DNA of 7,221 nucleotides from a bacterium (GCA_005239605.1 SBBS01000010.1:1-7221), one strand, 5' to 3'; positions 1 through 7,182 are shown, counted from the stretch's first letter. Made by a program: numbers and translations. Notes: generated from the letters alone by a model not told the origin.

Positions 1-2
1 AT

Positions 3-18
3 ACAGTTGAATAACTGT
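3..18 (-). repeat. Short inverted repeat at the left edge
   Basis: ACAGTT (3-8) and AACTGT (13-18) are perfect 6-bp inverted arms around a 4-nt loop. It lies about 80-100 nt beyond the rpoC stop. What follows in the transcript direction is outside the window, so I cannot see whether a U-tract makes it the operon terminator. Confidence 0.3.
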
Positions 19-20
19 TT

Positions 21-75
21 CCATAATGGCGTGCTACGCTGGTAATACCATAAGTGTACGCCATTTATGGTATTA
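21..75 (-). repeat. Two competing inverted repeats downstream of rpoC
   Basis: Stem 1 pairs 43-53 with 65-75: 11 perfect bp, AT-rich, around an 11-nt loop. Stem 2 pairs 21-32 with 58-70: 12 bp with one bulged A and more G-C pairs, around a loop of about 25 nt. They share the 65-70 bases, so only one can form at a time. No U-tract follows either in the transcript direction, so this is not a canonical intrinsic terminator. It may stabilise the mRNA 3' end or be a Rho-dependent or protein-bound end. Confidence 0.45.
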
Positions 76-100
76 AGGGGAGTTTCGTAATTCACAGAAC

Positions 101-3100
101 TTATATCTCCTCCACCACGACCTCATCCGCCACCTCCACATCCATATCCTCTTCCGAGAGATCCGCGACCGGCGCTGGTGCCTTTGGCACATCTTTGCGG
201 TATCCTGTGCCCGCCGGAATAAGCCGCCCGATAATAACGTTTTCTTTCAAGCCGCGCAAGCGATCTATCTGGCCTCCAATTGCCGTATTGATAAGAACGC
301 GGGTTGTTTCCTGAAAGGACGCGGCCGAAAGAAAACTTGAAATGGATAACGCGGTCTTTGAAATGCCCATAAGAAGCCGGGAACCTTTAGCTGATTCTTT
401 TCCAATTGCGAGCACACGGTCATTTTCCTCCAAAAACTGTTCACGCTCCACCACTTCGTCCACGCTAAAACGCGTATCGCCCACCTGTTTGATGCGCACC
501 CGGGAAAACATCTGCCGCACAATAACTTCAATATGTTTTTCATTGATGGGAGATCCCTGCAGAGCATACACTTTGCCGATTTCCCGTATTATATAATTTT
601 GAGTTTCTCCCGTACCCGCTGCCTTAAACAATTCCTTCGCATCCACCACGCCGTCAGATAATGGCTGGCCTTTCACTATGACATCATCCACATTCACCAC
701 AACCGTCTTGCCAAACGGAATGATATATTCTTGCACATCACGCTTGGCGCCATCGTCATCATCGGGAAGTATGCGCACAATGCGATCGCGGTTTTCTTCT
801 TTTATTTCAAGAACTTTTCCGCTTACTTCCGAAATAACCGCGACTGTTTTTGGCGTGCGGATTTCAAAAATTTCTTCCACCCGCGGAAGGCCGAGCGTAA
901 TATCGCCTCCTCCCGCAACACCTCCAATATGAAATGTGCGCATGGTAAGCTGCGTGCCCGGCTCGCCAATGGCTTGCGCGGCCACAATACCCACTGCTTC
1001 GCCTATGCGTACCAGCATATTTGAACCGAGATCATACCCATAACACGTGCGGCAAATCCCCCGGCGGGTTTTACAGGTAACAGGCGAGCGCAAATGTATT
1101 TCTGGCACCCCCGCTTTATCAATAATTTCAGCATCTTGCATGGAAAGAAGAGTTCCTTTCTTAAAAAGAATTTGTTTCGTTTCGGGATTACGTATACCGC
1201 TTAACAAAATGCGGCCAAACATGCGAGACGCGAAACTTTTGTTTACTTCTTCAGAATCGCGCCGATACGCCACTATGCCGCCGTCATCGCCGCAATCTTC
1301 CTCCACCACCACCACATCCTGCGCAACATCAACTAATCGGCGTGTAAGATATCCGGCTGCCGCGGTTTTTAATGCCGTATCCGCCGTACCCTTTCGGGCG
1401 CCGTGCGTAGAAATAAAATACTCAAGCACATTCAATCCCTCTTTGTAGCTTGATATAATAGGAAGCTCAATAATGCGGCCGGAAGGATTTACCACCATGC
1501 CTTTCATGCCTGCCATCTGGTTTACCTGAACCCACGAACCGCGGGCAGCCGAACTTACCATGGAAAATATCGGGCCTTGCTGATCCATCGCTTCCCGCAC
1601 TTCTTTATCAATCTGCGGCTTTACTTTTGCGTTCCATATCTCCACCACTTTTGCATATCGTTCGCCGTCCGTAAGAAGACCGCGCTCAAATTGATCTCGG
1701 ACTATTTGGGTATCGGCAAGCCCTTGGTTTATGATATCTGTTTTTCTGGGAAGAGCTGGCAAATCCGCGATACCCCAACTGATACCGGAAAGTGTCGCAT
1801 ATCGAAATCCAAGATCCTTAATGCTGTCAAGAACCAAAGCCGCCCGTTCGGCGCCGTATGTGCGGATTATGCCGCTCGTAAGCGCTTTTAGAAGTTTTTT
1901 GTTGAGAAGGTCATTTACAAATCCAAATCCTTCCGGAAGAATATTGTTAAAAATAATGCGCCCGGCAGTGGTTTCCGTAAGTTCAGAATTTTTTGAATCA
2001 AGCCGCACTTTAATGCGCGCATGCAAATCAACCACATCGTGTTCATGCGCAAAAAGAACTTCTTCTTTATCGGTAAAAATTTTACCTTCTCCTTGGGCGC
2101 CTTCGCGAATCTGCGTAAGCCAGTAACAGCCAAGCACTATGTCCTGCTGGGGCCCCGCAATGGCTTCTCCCGTGCCGGGCTTGAGCAAATTTTTATCTGC
2201 GGCCATTATTTCACGCGCCTCATACTGCGCTTCTTCCGTAAGCGGGACATGCACAGCCATTTGGTCGCCGTCAAAATCGGCATTAAACGCCTCGCACACC
2301 AACGGATGCAATTGAATGGCGCGCCCTTCAATAAGCAGCGGCTGAAACGCCTGAATGCCGAGCCGATGCAGAGTAGGCGCGCGGTTCAAGAGCACGTATT
2401 TCCCCTCCACCACTTCTTCAAGAATTGCCCAAACATCAGGCGTCATTTCTTCAATAAGGCGGCCGGCGCCCCGAATGTTAAACGCAAGTCCGCGCTCAAT
2501 TATTTTTCGGATCACAAACGGTCGAAACAGCTCCAGCGCCATGTGCTTGGGCAGACCGCATTGATGTAATTTCAATTCCGGACCCACCACAATAACAGAA
2601 CGTCCTGAATAATCCACCCGCTTGCCGAGCAAGTTCTGGCGGAAACGGCCTTGTTTTCCTTTTAACATGTCGGCAAGCGACCGCAATGGACGTTTTTGCG
2701 CCTGGGACGTAACCACCGCTTGCCCCCGCCGGATGGAATTGTCTATAAGAGCGTCCACCGCTTCTTGGAGCATGCGTTTCTCATTGCGGCAGATAACTTC
2801 CGGCGCTTTTAACTCGTACAAACGCTTCAGCCGATTGTTGCGATTTATAACGCGGCGATATAAATCATTCACATCGCTGGTGGCATGCCGTCCTCCGTCA
2901 ATCGGCACCATAGGACGAAGAGCCGGCGGTATTACCGGAATGACAGCAAGAAACATCCACTCCGGACGCACCCCCGCATCGCGCATGGAACGCACCAATT
3001 GAATGCGCCGCAAAATTTTACGTTTCTGCACGGGGTTTGAAACTGTTTCAGCCTCCGCTAAAAGCGCAGATTCCATGGCGCCAAAATCAAGTCCTTCGCA

Positions 3101-3772
3101 AATTTCCCGCAGTACCTCCGCTCCGATTCCTGCGGTAAAAAGACCCGCGTACTTCAAACTTAACCGATGATATTCCACCTCGGACAACACTTGCAGGCGA
3201 TTAATGCCTTTTACCTCCGCTTTTGCTTGATCCGATGCTCTTTTAAGAGACTCTTTGTCGCGTACGCCCGCCTTCAGTTTTAACTTGTACTCGCGCTCAA
3301 TTTCCGCGAGCACTTCCGCGCGCTTTGCTTCAGCTACCTGTTTTACAATATACCCGGCAAAATAGATGACTTTTTCCAAATCATTCACGGACACGTCAAA
3401 CAGTAAACTCATTTTGGAAGGAAGCCCCCGCAAAAACCAAATATGCGAAACGGGGGACGCAAGTTCTATATGCCCCATGCGCTCGCGGCGCACAATAGCG
3501 CGCGTAATCTCCACGCCGCACTTATCGCATATAATTCCTTTGTAACGGATGCGGCGATATTTCCCGCAATAACATTCGTAATCTTTTTCCGGTCCGAAGA
3601 TTTTTTCGCAAAACAACCCATCCCGTTCCGGACGCTGGGTTCTATAGTTGATTGTTTCCGGCTTCATTACTTCTCCATGCGACCATTCCTTGATGCGCTT
3701 GGGAGAAGCAAGCCTCAGCGCAATGGCATCAAAGTCTTGGTCAACCACAAGTTCTTTTTCGTGTGTTTCCAT
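101..3772 (-). CDS. rpoC: DNA-directed RNA polymerase subunit beta'
   Basis: This is the beta' subunit of RNA polymerase. It carries the catalytic magnesium and, with beta, forms the cytoplasmic core enzyme that synthesises all cellular RNA. Visible landmarks in order: N-terminal zinc-binding cysteines C67, C69, C82 and C85; the double-psi barrel region with RVDYSGRSVI near 385-394; the invariant NADFDGD at 497-503, whose D499, D501 and D503 hold Mg2+; the bridge helix around 785-804 (STHGARKGTADTALKTA); the second zinc site C827, C900, C907 and C910; and the trigger loop around 924-951 with Q941, M944, R945 and H948. The C-terminal region up to GRLIPAGTGY (1182-1191) is conserved, followed by an acidic tail of about 30 residues. 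At 1223 aa it is near Bacillus length (about 1200). The large E. coli trigger-loop insertion is absent: the loop runs straight into DITLGLPRVEEIFE. A charged helical insertion lies at about 145-190. The ATG lies 12 nt after the rpoB stop with no evident Shine-Dalgarno sequence, so translational coupling is likely. The stop is TAA. Confidence 0.99.
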   Translation of the reverse strand: METHEKELVVDQDFDAIALRLASPKRIKEWSHGEVMKPETINYRTQRPERDGLFCEKIFGPEKDYECYCGKYRRIRYKGIICDKCGVEITRAIVRRERMGHIELASPVSHIWFLRGLPSKMSLLFDVSVNDLEKVIYFAGYIVKQVAEAKRAEVLAEIEREYKLKLKAGVRDKESLKRASDQAKAEVKGINRLQVLSEVEYHRLSLKYAGLFTAGIGAEVLREICEGLDFGAMESALLAEAETVSNPVQKRKILRRIQLVRSMRDAGVRPEWMFLAVIPVIPPALRPMVPIDGGRHATSDVNDLYRRVINRNNRLKRLYELKAPEVICRNEKRMLQEAVDALIDNSIRRGQAVVTSQAQKRPLRSLADMLKGKQGRFRQNLLGKRVDYSGRSVIVVGPELKLHQCGLPKHMALELFRPFVIRKIIERGLAFNIRGAGRLIEEMTPDVWAILEEVVEGKYVLLNRAPTLHRLGIQAFQPLLIEGRAIQLHPLVCEAFNADFDGDQMAVHVPLTEEAQYEAREIMAADKNLLKPGTGEAIAGPQQDIVLGCYWLTQIREGAQGEGKIFTDKEEVLFAHEHDVVDLHARIKVRLDSKNSELTETTAGRIIFNNILPEGFGFVNDLLNKKLLKALTSGIIRTYGAERAALVLDSIKDLGFRYATLSGISWGIADLPALPRKTDIINQGLADTQIVRDQFERGLLTDGERYAKVVEIWNAKVKPQIDKEVREAMDQQGPIFSMVSSAARGSWVQVNQMAGMKGMVVNPSGRIIELPIISSYKEGLNVLEYFISTHGARKGTADTALKTAAAGYLTRRLVDVAQDVVVVEEDCGDDGGIVAYRRDSEEVNKSFASRMFGRILLSGIRNPETKQILFKKGTLLSMQDAEIIDKAGVPEIHLRSPVTCKTRRGICRTCYGYDLGSNMLVRIGEAVGIVAAQAIGEPGTQLTMRTFHIGGVAGGGDITLGLPRVEEIFEIRTPKTVAVISEVSGKVLEIKEENRDRIVRILPDDDDGAKRDVQEYIIPFGKTVVVNVDDVIVKGQPLSDGVVDAKELFKAAGTGETQNYIIREIGKVYALQGSPINEKHIEVIVRQMFSRVRIKQVGDTRFSVDEVVEREQFLEENDRVLAIGKESAKGSRLLMGISKTALSISSFLSAASFQETTRVLINTAIGGQIDRLRGLKENVIIGRLIPAGTGYRKDVPKAPAPVADLSEEDMDVEVADEVVVEEI

Positions 3773-3784
3773 GCGAGTATGATG
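3773..3784 (-). other. rpoB-rpoC intercistronic spacer, same reading frame
   Basis: Only 12 nt (catcatactcgc, minus strand) separate the rpoB TAA from the rpoC ATG. There is no room for a promoter or terminator and no Shine-Dalgarno-like purine run, so the two genes must be co-transcribed, and rpoC is probably translated by re-initiating ribosomes. Because 12 is a multiple of three, both genes lie in one frame with a single TAA between them. Confidence 0.9.
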
Positions 3785-6700
3785 TTAGTCTTTGTATGCG
3801 TCTTTATGATAATGAATAAGATCAACATCAAGCGCGAGACCCTTTAACTCATTTACCAGCACATGAAAAGAAGCCGGAATATTAGGGTTCTTAAACGGCT
3901 CGCCCCGCACAATGGCATCGTAGGTAGACACACGCCCCGTGATATCATCGGATTTAATCGTAAGCATCTCCTGCAGCGTATGGGCCGCGCCGAATCCTTC
4001 CAATGCCCACACCTCCATTTCTCCAAAGCGCTGGCCGCCTCCTTGCGCCTTGCCGCCAAGCGGCTGCTGCGTAATAAGAGAATACGGTCCGATTGATCGC
4101 ATATGAATTTTATCCTCCACCATGTGAACAAGCTTCATCATATAAATCATGCCCACGGTGATCTTTTGGTCAAACGGCATGCCGGTACGGCCGTCATGGA
4201 GCATTACCTTGCCATCTCGCGGCAACCCCGCCTTCTCAAGTTCGTTCTGAATTTCTTCGTCCGTAGCGCCTATCAAAGACGGCGTAATGGCTTGGTACCC
4301 CAACTTATAGGCCGCCCAACCCAAATGCGTCTCCAAAATCTGCCCAATATTCATGCGCGATGCCACGCCTAATGGATTCAATATAATATCCACGGGAGTG
4401 CCGTCTTCCAGATACGGCATATCCTCCACCGGCAAAATTTTTGAAATGACTCCCTTGTTTCCATGACGCCCCGCGAGTTTGTCTCCCACGAGAACTTTAC
4501 GCAGCTGCGCCACTTCTATGCGCACGCTTTTAATAACGCCCGACTCCAGGCGATCGCCCTGCTCGCGCGAAAATACTTTCACGCCCACCACGCGGCCTTG
4601 CTTCCCGATAGGCATGCGAAGCGACGCGTCTTTTACATCGCGCGCTTTCTCGCCGAAAATTGCCCGCAGCAATCGTTCCTCCGGCGTTAAATCCGATTCG
4701 CCTTTCGGTGAAATTTTTCCCACCAAAATGTCTCCCGGCCGCACTTCGGCGCCGATTCGCACAATACCATCTTCATCCAAGTCTTTCAGTTTTTCTTCGC
4801 CCACATTGGGAATGTCATGAGTTGTCACTTCCGGCCCCAGCTTGGTATCGCGCACGTTTATGGTGAAATCCTCTATGTGCACCGTGGAAAAAGCGTCCCG
4901 CTGCACAAGCCGCTCTGAAAGAATAATGGCGTCTTCATAATTGGAACCGCCCCATGAAAGAAACGCCGCCAATATATTTTGCCCAAGCGCAAGCTGGCCG
5001 TTTTGCGTGGAAAGATTATCGGCAAGCGGCTGTCCTTTTGATACTTTGTCGCCTTTTTTTACAATCGGCCGCTGATGAAGAGCTGTCGCATTGTTTGAGC
5101 GGAGAAAATTGATGAGAGGATACGCGTGTTCCTGTTTTGAGCCTTTGACTATGATTTTTTTTGCATCCGCTTCTGTTACCACTCCCGCTTCGTTCGCAAG
5201 TACCACTAAACCCGAATCGCTCGCCACGCGCTCTTCCACGCCGGTTGCCACAATTGGCGCTTGTGAAAGAACGTTCGGCACCGCTTGGCGCTGCATGTTT
5301 GAACCCATGAGCGCGCGGTTTGCGTCGTCGTGTTCCAAAAAAGGAATCAAAGACGTCGCGATGCTTATTGCCTGCTGGGGAGAAATATCCATGTACTGAA
5401 TTTCTGACCGCGCGATAACGCCCGGCTGGCCTTTGACGCGCGCTTCCACAAATTCATCCATTATAAAACCATCTGCGTCATACGGCACGCCCGCGTGCGC
5501 GATGTTATAACGCGCTTCTTCAAATGCCGTAAAATACTCAAATTCGTCGGTAAGTCTGCCCGCCTTTACTTTCCGATACGGCGTTTCAATAATGCCATAC
5601 TCGCTGATGTGCGCATAACTTGCTAAGTGCCCTACCAATCCAATGTTCGGGCCTTCAGGCGTTTGAATAGGACAAATCCGCCCATAGTGAGAAGGATGCA
5701 CATCACGCACTTCAAACCCGGCCCGTTCACGGGTAAGACCGCCCGGGCCAAGAGCCGAGACACGGCGCTTGTGTTCAAGTTCGGCAAGAATATTCGTTTG
5801 ATCCATAAATTGTGAAAGCTGGTTTGTGGTAAAAAACTCTTTTACCGCCGCCATGAATGGCCGCGCGTTTACCAACTGCACGGGTGTGAGAGTCTCCATC
5901 TCAAGCGTAGACATGCGATCTTTGATAATGCGTTCCATCCGCGCTAATCCAATGCGCAAGCGAACTTGGAGCATCTCGCCTCCCCCACGCACTCGCCGGT
6001 TGCCTAAATGATCAATGTCGTCGGCCGTAAGTTGAGGGTTCTGATTCATGCGAATAATTTCAGACGCCACTGCCGCAATATCTTGAGCATCAAGCACGCG
6101 GCTTGCGGATTTGGCATCGCCTTTTATCTGCAAACGCTGGTTAAATTTGTACCGCCCGACCAGGGACAAATCATAACGGTCGCCACTGAACATGCTTTGC
6201 AAAAGATCCCGCGCATTGTCTACCGTGGCAAGATCCCCCGGCCGAATGCGCTTATAAAGTTCCACAAAAGCTTCGTCTTCCGTTTTGGCTGGATCTTTTT
6301 CCAGCGTGCGTTTTATATAAAACGGCTCTTGGTTATCAACATCGCCGAAAGCGTTTTGAATTTGGTCATCTGTTTTCAAGCCAAAAATTCGCAAAAGCGA
6401 TGTAACCGGGATACGGCGCTTGCGGTCAATTTTTACATATAAAGCGCCTTCGTTGTCTGTTTCAAATTCTAGCCATGCGCCGCGGGAAGGCACAATTTTT
6501 GCGCCAAAAAACTTTTTGCCGCGCAGATAATACTCGGTAAAATACACGCCGAACGAACGGGCAAGCTGCGAAACAATTACACGTTCTACACCATTTATGA
6601 CAAAAGTGCCGCGTTTTGTCATTATGGGAAAATCACCCAAAAATACTTCTTGTTCTTTTAGCTCGCCCGATTTTTTGTTTACCAAACGCAATCGCAAACG

Positions 6701-6973
6701 TAATGGCGCTTCATAAGTTAAGTTATGATCCCGCGCGTAATATTCATCGTGTTTTGGATCTTCCACCGCAAACTCAACAAATTCCAAACGCAAATCCCCG
6801 GAGTAGTCCTCCACCGGGAAAAAATCTTCAAAAAGCTCTTGTAATCCTTTACGCACCAACCACTGAAAAGCACCCACCTGCATATCCAGAAGATCGGGCA
6901 AGGGCATCAGCGGCTCTTTGTACCGCGAAAAATAGACCTTTTGCATTTTATTATAAGATTGCGGGTCGCTCAT
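3785..6973 (-). CDS. rpoB: DNA-directed RNA polymerase subunit beta
   Basis: This is the beta subunit of RNA polymerase, partner of the downstream rpoC product in the core enzyme and the usual rifampicin target. Visible landmarks: the N-terminal protrusion with FPIMTKRGTFVINGVERVIVSQ (115-136, split here only by position); the rifampicin-region core LSQFMDQTN at 386-394, with D391, H401, R404 and S406 matching E. coli D516, H526, R529 and S531; TPEGPNIGL at 438-446; E680-D681 in NYEDA; the flap-tip helix RLLRAIFGEK at 767-776; catalytic lysines K832 and K840 in GDKLAGRHGNKG; H950; and the clamp-anchoring QPLGGKAQGGGQRFGEMEVW at 970-989. At 1062 aa it is unusually short. The E. coli flap insertion is absent, about 80 residues of the lobe are missing relative to Bacillus near 283-325, and the acidic C-terminal tail is absent. 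The ATG at 6973 is the only upstream in-frame start before a stop codon. M10 is an alternative start. Neither has a well-spaced Shine-Dalgarno sequence. The gene is first in a two-gene operon with rpoC. Confidence 0.99.
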   Translation of the reverse strand: MSDPQSYNKMQKVYFSRYKEPLMPLPDLLDMQVGAFQWLVRKGLQELFEDFFPVEDYSGDLRLEFVEFAVEDPKHDEYYARDHNLTYEAPLRLRLRLVNKKSGELKEQEVFLGDFPIMTKRGTFVINGVERVIVSQLARSFGVYFTEYYLRGKKFFGAKIVPSRGAWLEFETDNEGALYVKIDRKRRIPVTSLLRIFGLKTDDQIQNAFGDVDNQEPFYIKRTLEKDPAKTEDEAFVELYKRIRPGDLATVDNARDLLQSMFSGDRYDLSLVGRYKFNQRLQIKGDAKSASRVLDAQDIAAVASEIIRMNQNPQLTADDIDHLGNRRVRGGGEMLQVRLRIGLARMERIIKDRMSTLEMETLTPVQLVNARPFMAAVKEFFTTNQLSQFMDQTNILAELEHKRRVSALGPGGLTRERAGFEVRDVHPSHYGRICPIQTPEGPNIGLVGHLASYAHISEYGIIETPYRKVKAGRLTDEFEYFTAFEEARYNIAHAGVPYDADGFIMDEFVEARVKGQPGVIARSEIQYMDISPQQAISIATSLIPFLEHDDANRALMGSNMQRQAVPNVLSQAPIVATGVEERVASDSGLVVLANEAGVVTEADAKKIIVKGSKQEHAYPLINFLRSNNATALHQRPIVKKGDKVSKGQPLADNLSTQNGQLALGQNILAAFLSWGGSNYEDAIILSERLVQRDAFSTVHIEDFTINVRDTKLGPEVTTHDIPNVGEEKLKDLDEDGIVRIGAEVRPGDILVGKISPKGESDLTPEERLLRAIFGEKARDVKDASLRMPIGKQGRVVGVKVFSREQGDRLESGVIKSVRIEVAQLRKVLVGDKLAGRHGNKGVISKILPVEDMPYLEDGTPVDIILNPLGVASRMNIGQILETHLGWAAYKLGYQAITPSLIGATDEEIQNELEKAGLPRDGKVMLHDGRTGMPFDQKITVGMIYMMKLVHMVEDKIHMRSIGPYSLITQQPLGGKAQGGGQRFGEMEVWALEGFGAAHTLQEMLTIKSDDITGRVSTYDAIVRGEPFKNPNIPASFHVLVNELKGLALDVDLIHYHKDAYKD

Positions 6974-6993
6974 CCTTTTTAATAAGGATTGAG
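6969..6993 (-). promoter_or_regulatory. Hairpin enclosing the rpoB start codon
   Basis: The minus-strand RNA reads CUC-A-AUCCUU, a loop AUUAAA, then AAGGAU-GAG. AUCCUU (6989-6984) pairs perfectly with AAGGAU (6977-6972), and CUC (6993-6991) with GAG (6971-6969) across one bulged A. This gives 9 bp around a 6-nt loop. The AUG (6973-6971) and the only Shine-Dalgarno-like bases (AAGG, directly abutting it) both sit in the 3' arm, so the fold would hide the initiation site. The pairing is seen directly. A regulatory role is inferred. Confidence 0.45.
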
Positions 6994-7014
6994 TCTGTTT
7001 AGAAGCAAAATCTC

Positions 7015-7033
7015 ACAAAAAGCGACAAAAAGC
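7015..7033. repeat. Tandem 10-bp repeat, ACAAAAAGC twice
   Basis: ACAAAAAGC occurs at 7015-7023 and again at 7025-7033, a period of 10 bp. In the rpoBC transcript the two copies become two GCUUUUUGU segments, which supply both U-tracts of the leader hairpin system at 7017-7081. Confidence 0.7.
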
Positions 7034-7081
7034 CCTACCCCCGTTTACAGACAGGACTTCTTGGCTTTTTATTTTGCCGCT
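7017..7081 (-). terminator. Terminator-like hairpin with U-tracts in the rpoB leader (possible attenuator)
   Basis: In the minus-strand RNA, AGCGGCAAAA (7081-7072) can pair over 10 bp, with one G-U, with UUUUGUCGCU (7030-7021), and a U run follows directly (7020-7017). Inside it, AAAAAGCC (7070-7063) can alternatively pair over 8 perfect bp with GGCUUUUU (7034-7027), itself ending in a U run. The structure lies downstream of the candidate promoter and about 45 nt upstream of rpoB. It could therefore be a leader attenuator, or the terminator of an upstream gene if the promoter assignment is wrong. The plus strand also ends one arm with a T-rich run (7066-7075), so bidirectional termination is possible. 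Confidence 0.5.
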
Positions 7082-7092
7082 AGAGTATTCAA

Positions 7093-7122
7093 AAACCCAC
7101 GTGGTTTAGTTTGTATGCAAAC
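7093..7122 (-). repeat. Two small adjacent inverted repeats in the rpoB leader
   Basis: GTTTG-CATA-CAAAC (7122-7109, minus strand) is a perfect 5-bp inverted repeat with a 4-nt loop. One base further on, AAACC-ACGTG-GGTTT (7107-7093) is another 5-bp inverted repeat, containing the palindrome CCACGTGG (7097-7104) and followed by two more T residues. Both are too short to be confident of a structure, but they could be weak leader hairpins or a protein-binding palindrome. Confidence 0.25.
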
Positions 7123-7164
7123 AGTACCACAGGATTCTCGCTTCCACAACATGCCACTCACGCA

Positions 7165-7173
7165 TTATCCACA
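7165..7173 (+). promoter_or_regulatory. DnaA-box sequence at the predicted rpoBC transcription start
   Basis: TTATCCACA is a perfect match to the classical DnaA box consensus TTATNCACA. It lies about +3 to +11 of the transcript expected from the promoter at 7183-7211. The pentamer CCACA recurs on the same strand at 7144-7148 and 7127-7131, and CCACAGG is repeated at 7127-7133 and 7169-7175, 42 bp apart. Only one box is a full match, so DnaA control of this operon is a hypothesis. A chance match to a 9-mer in a window this size is not rare. Confidence 0.35.
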
Positions 7174-7182
7174 GGTTTAGAG

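Noticed and set aside
1295..1320. Short CCACCACCA-type repeat inside rpoC
   Set aside because: It simply encodes the Val/Glu run VVVVEED before zinc-site C827. It is a codon-level repeat, not a CRISPR or mobile sequence.
2021..2569. Open frame of 182 codons on the plus strand, antisense to rpoC
   Set aside because: It lies wholly opposite highly conserved rpoC sequence, including the NADFDGD region, and its translation has no recognisable motif. It is a shadow of the codon pattern of rpoC.
3443..3847. Plus-strand open frame spanning the rpoB-rpoC junction, with a hydrophobic C-terminal stretch
   Set aside because: The hydrophobic run (VFVCVFMIMN) comes from antisense reading of the junction and the rpoB C-terminus. 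It overlaps conserved coding sequence on the other strand and has no supporting start signal.
6008..6442. Open frame of 144 codons on the plus strand, antisense to rpoB
   Set aside because: It is fully inside conserved rpoB on the other strand, with no recognisable domain and no convincing ribosome binding site.
101..6973. Recoding of UGA (as in Gracilibacteria or SR1 relatives)
   Set aside because: Both genes read through without any in-frame UGA, and both end in TAA, so there is no sign of an altered code.
6989..7180. Plus-strand 63-codon frame across the rpoB leader
   Set aside because: Its translation looks random, and it crosses the inverted repeats, U-tract region and promoter-proximal sequence. 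No Shine-Dalgarno sequence is evident.
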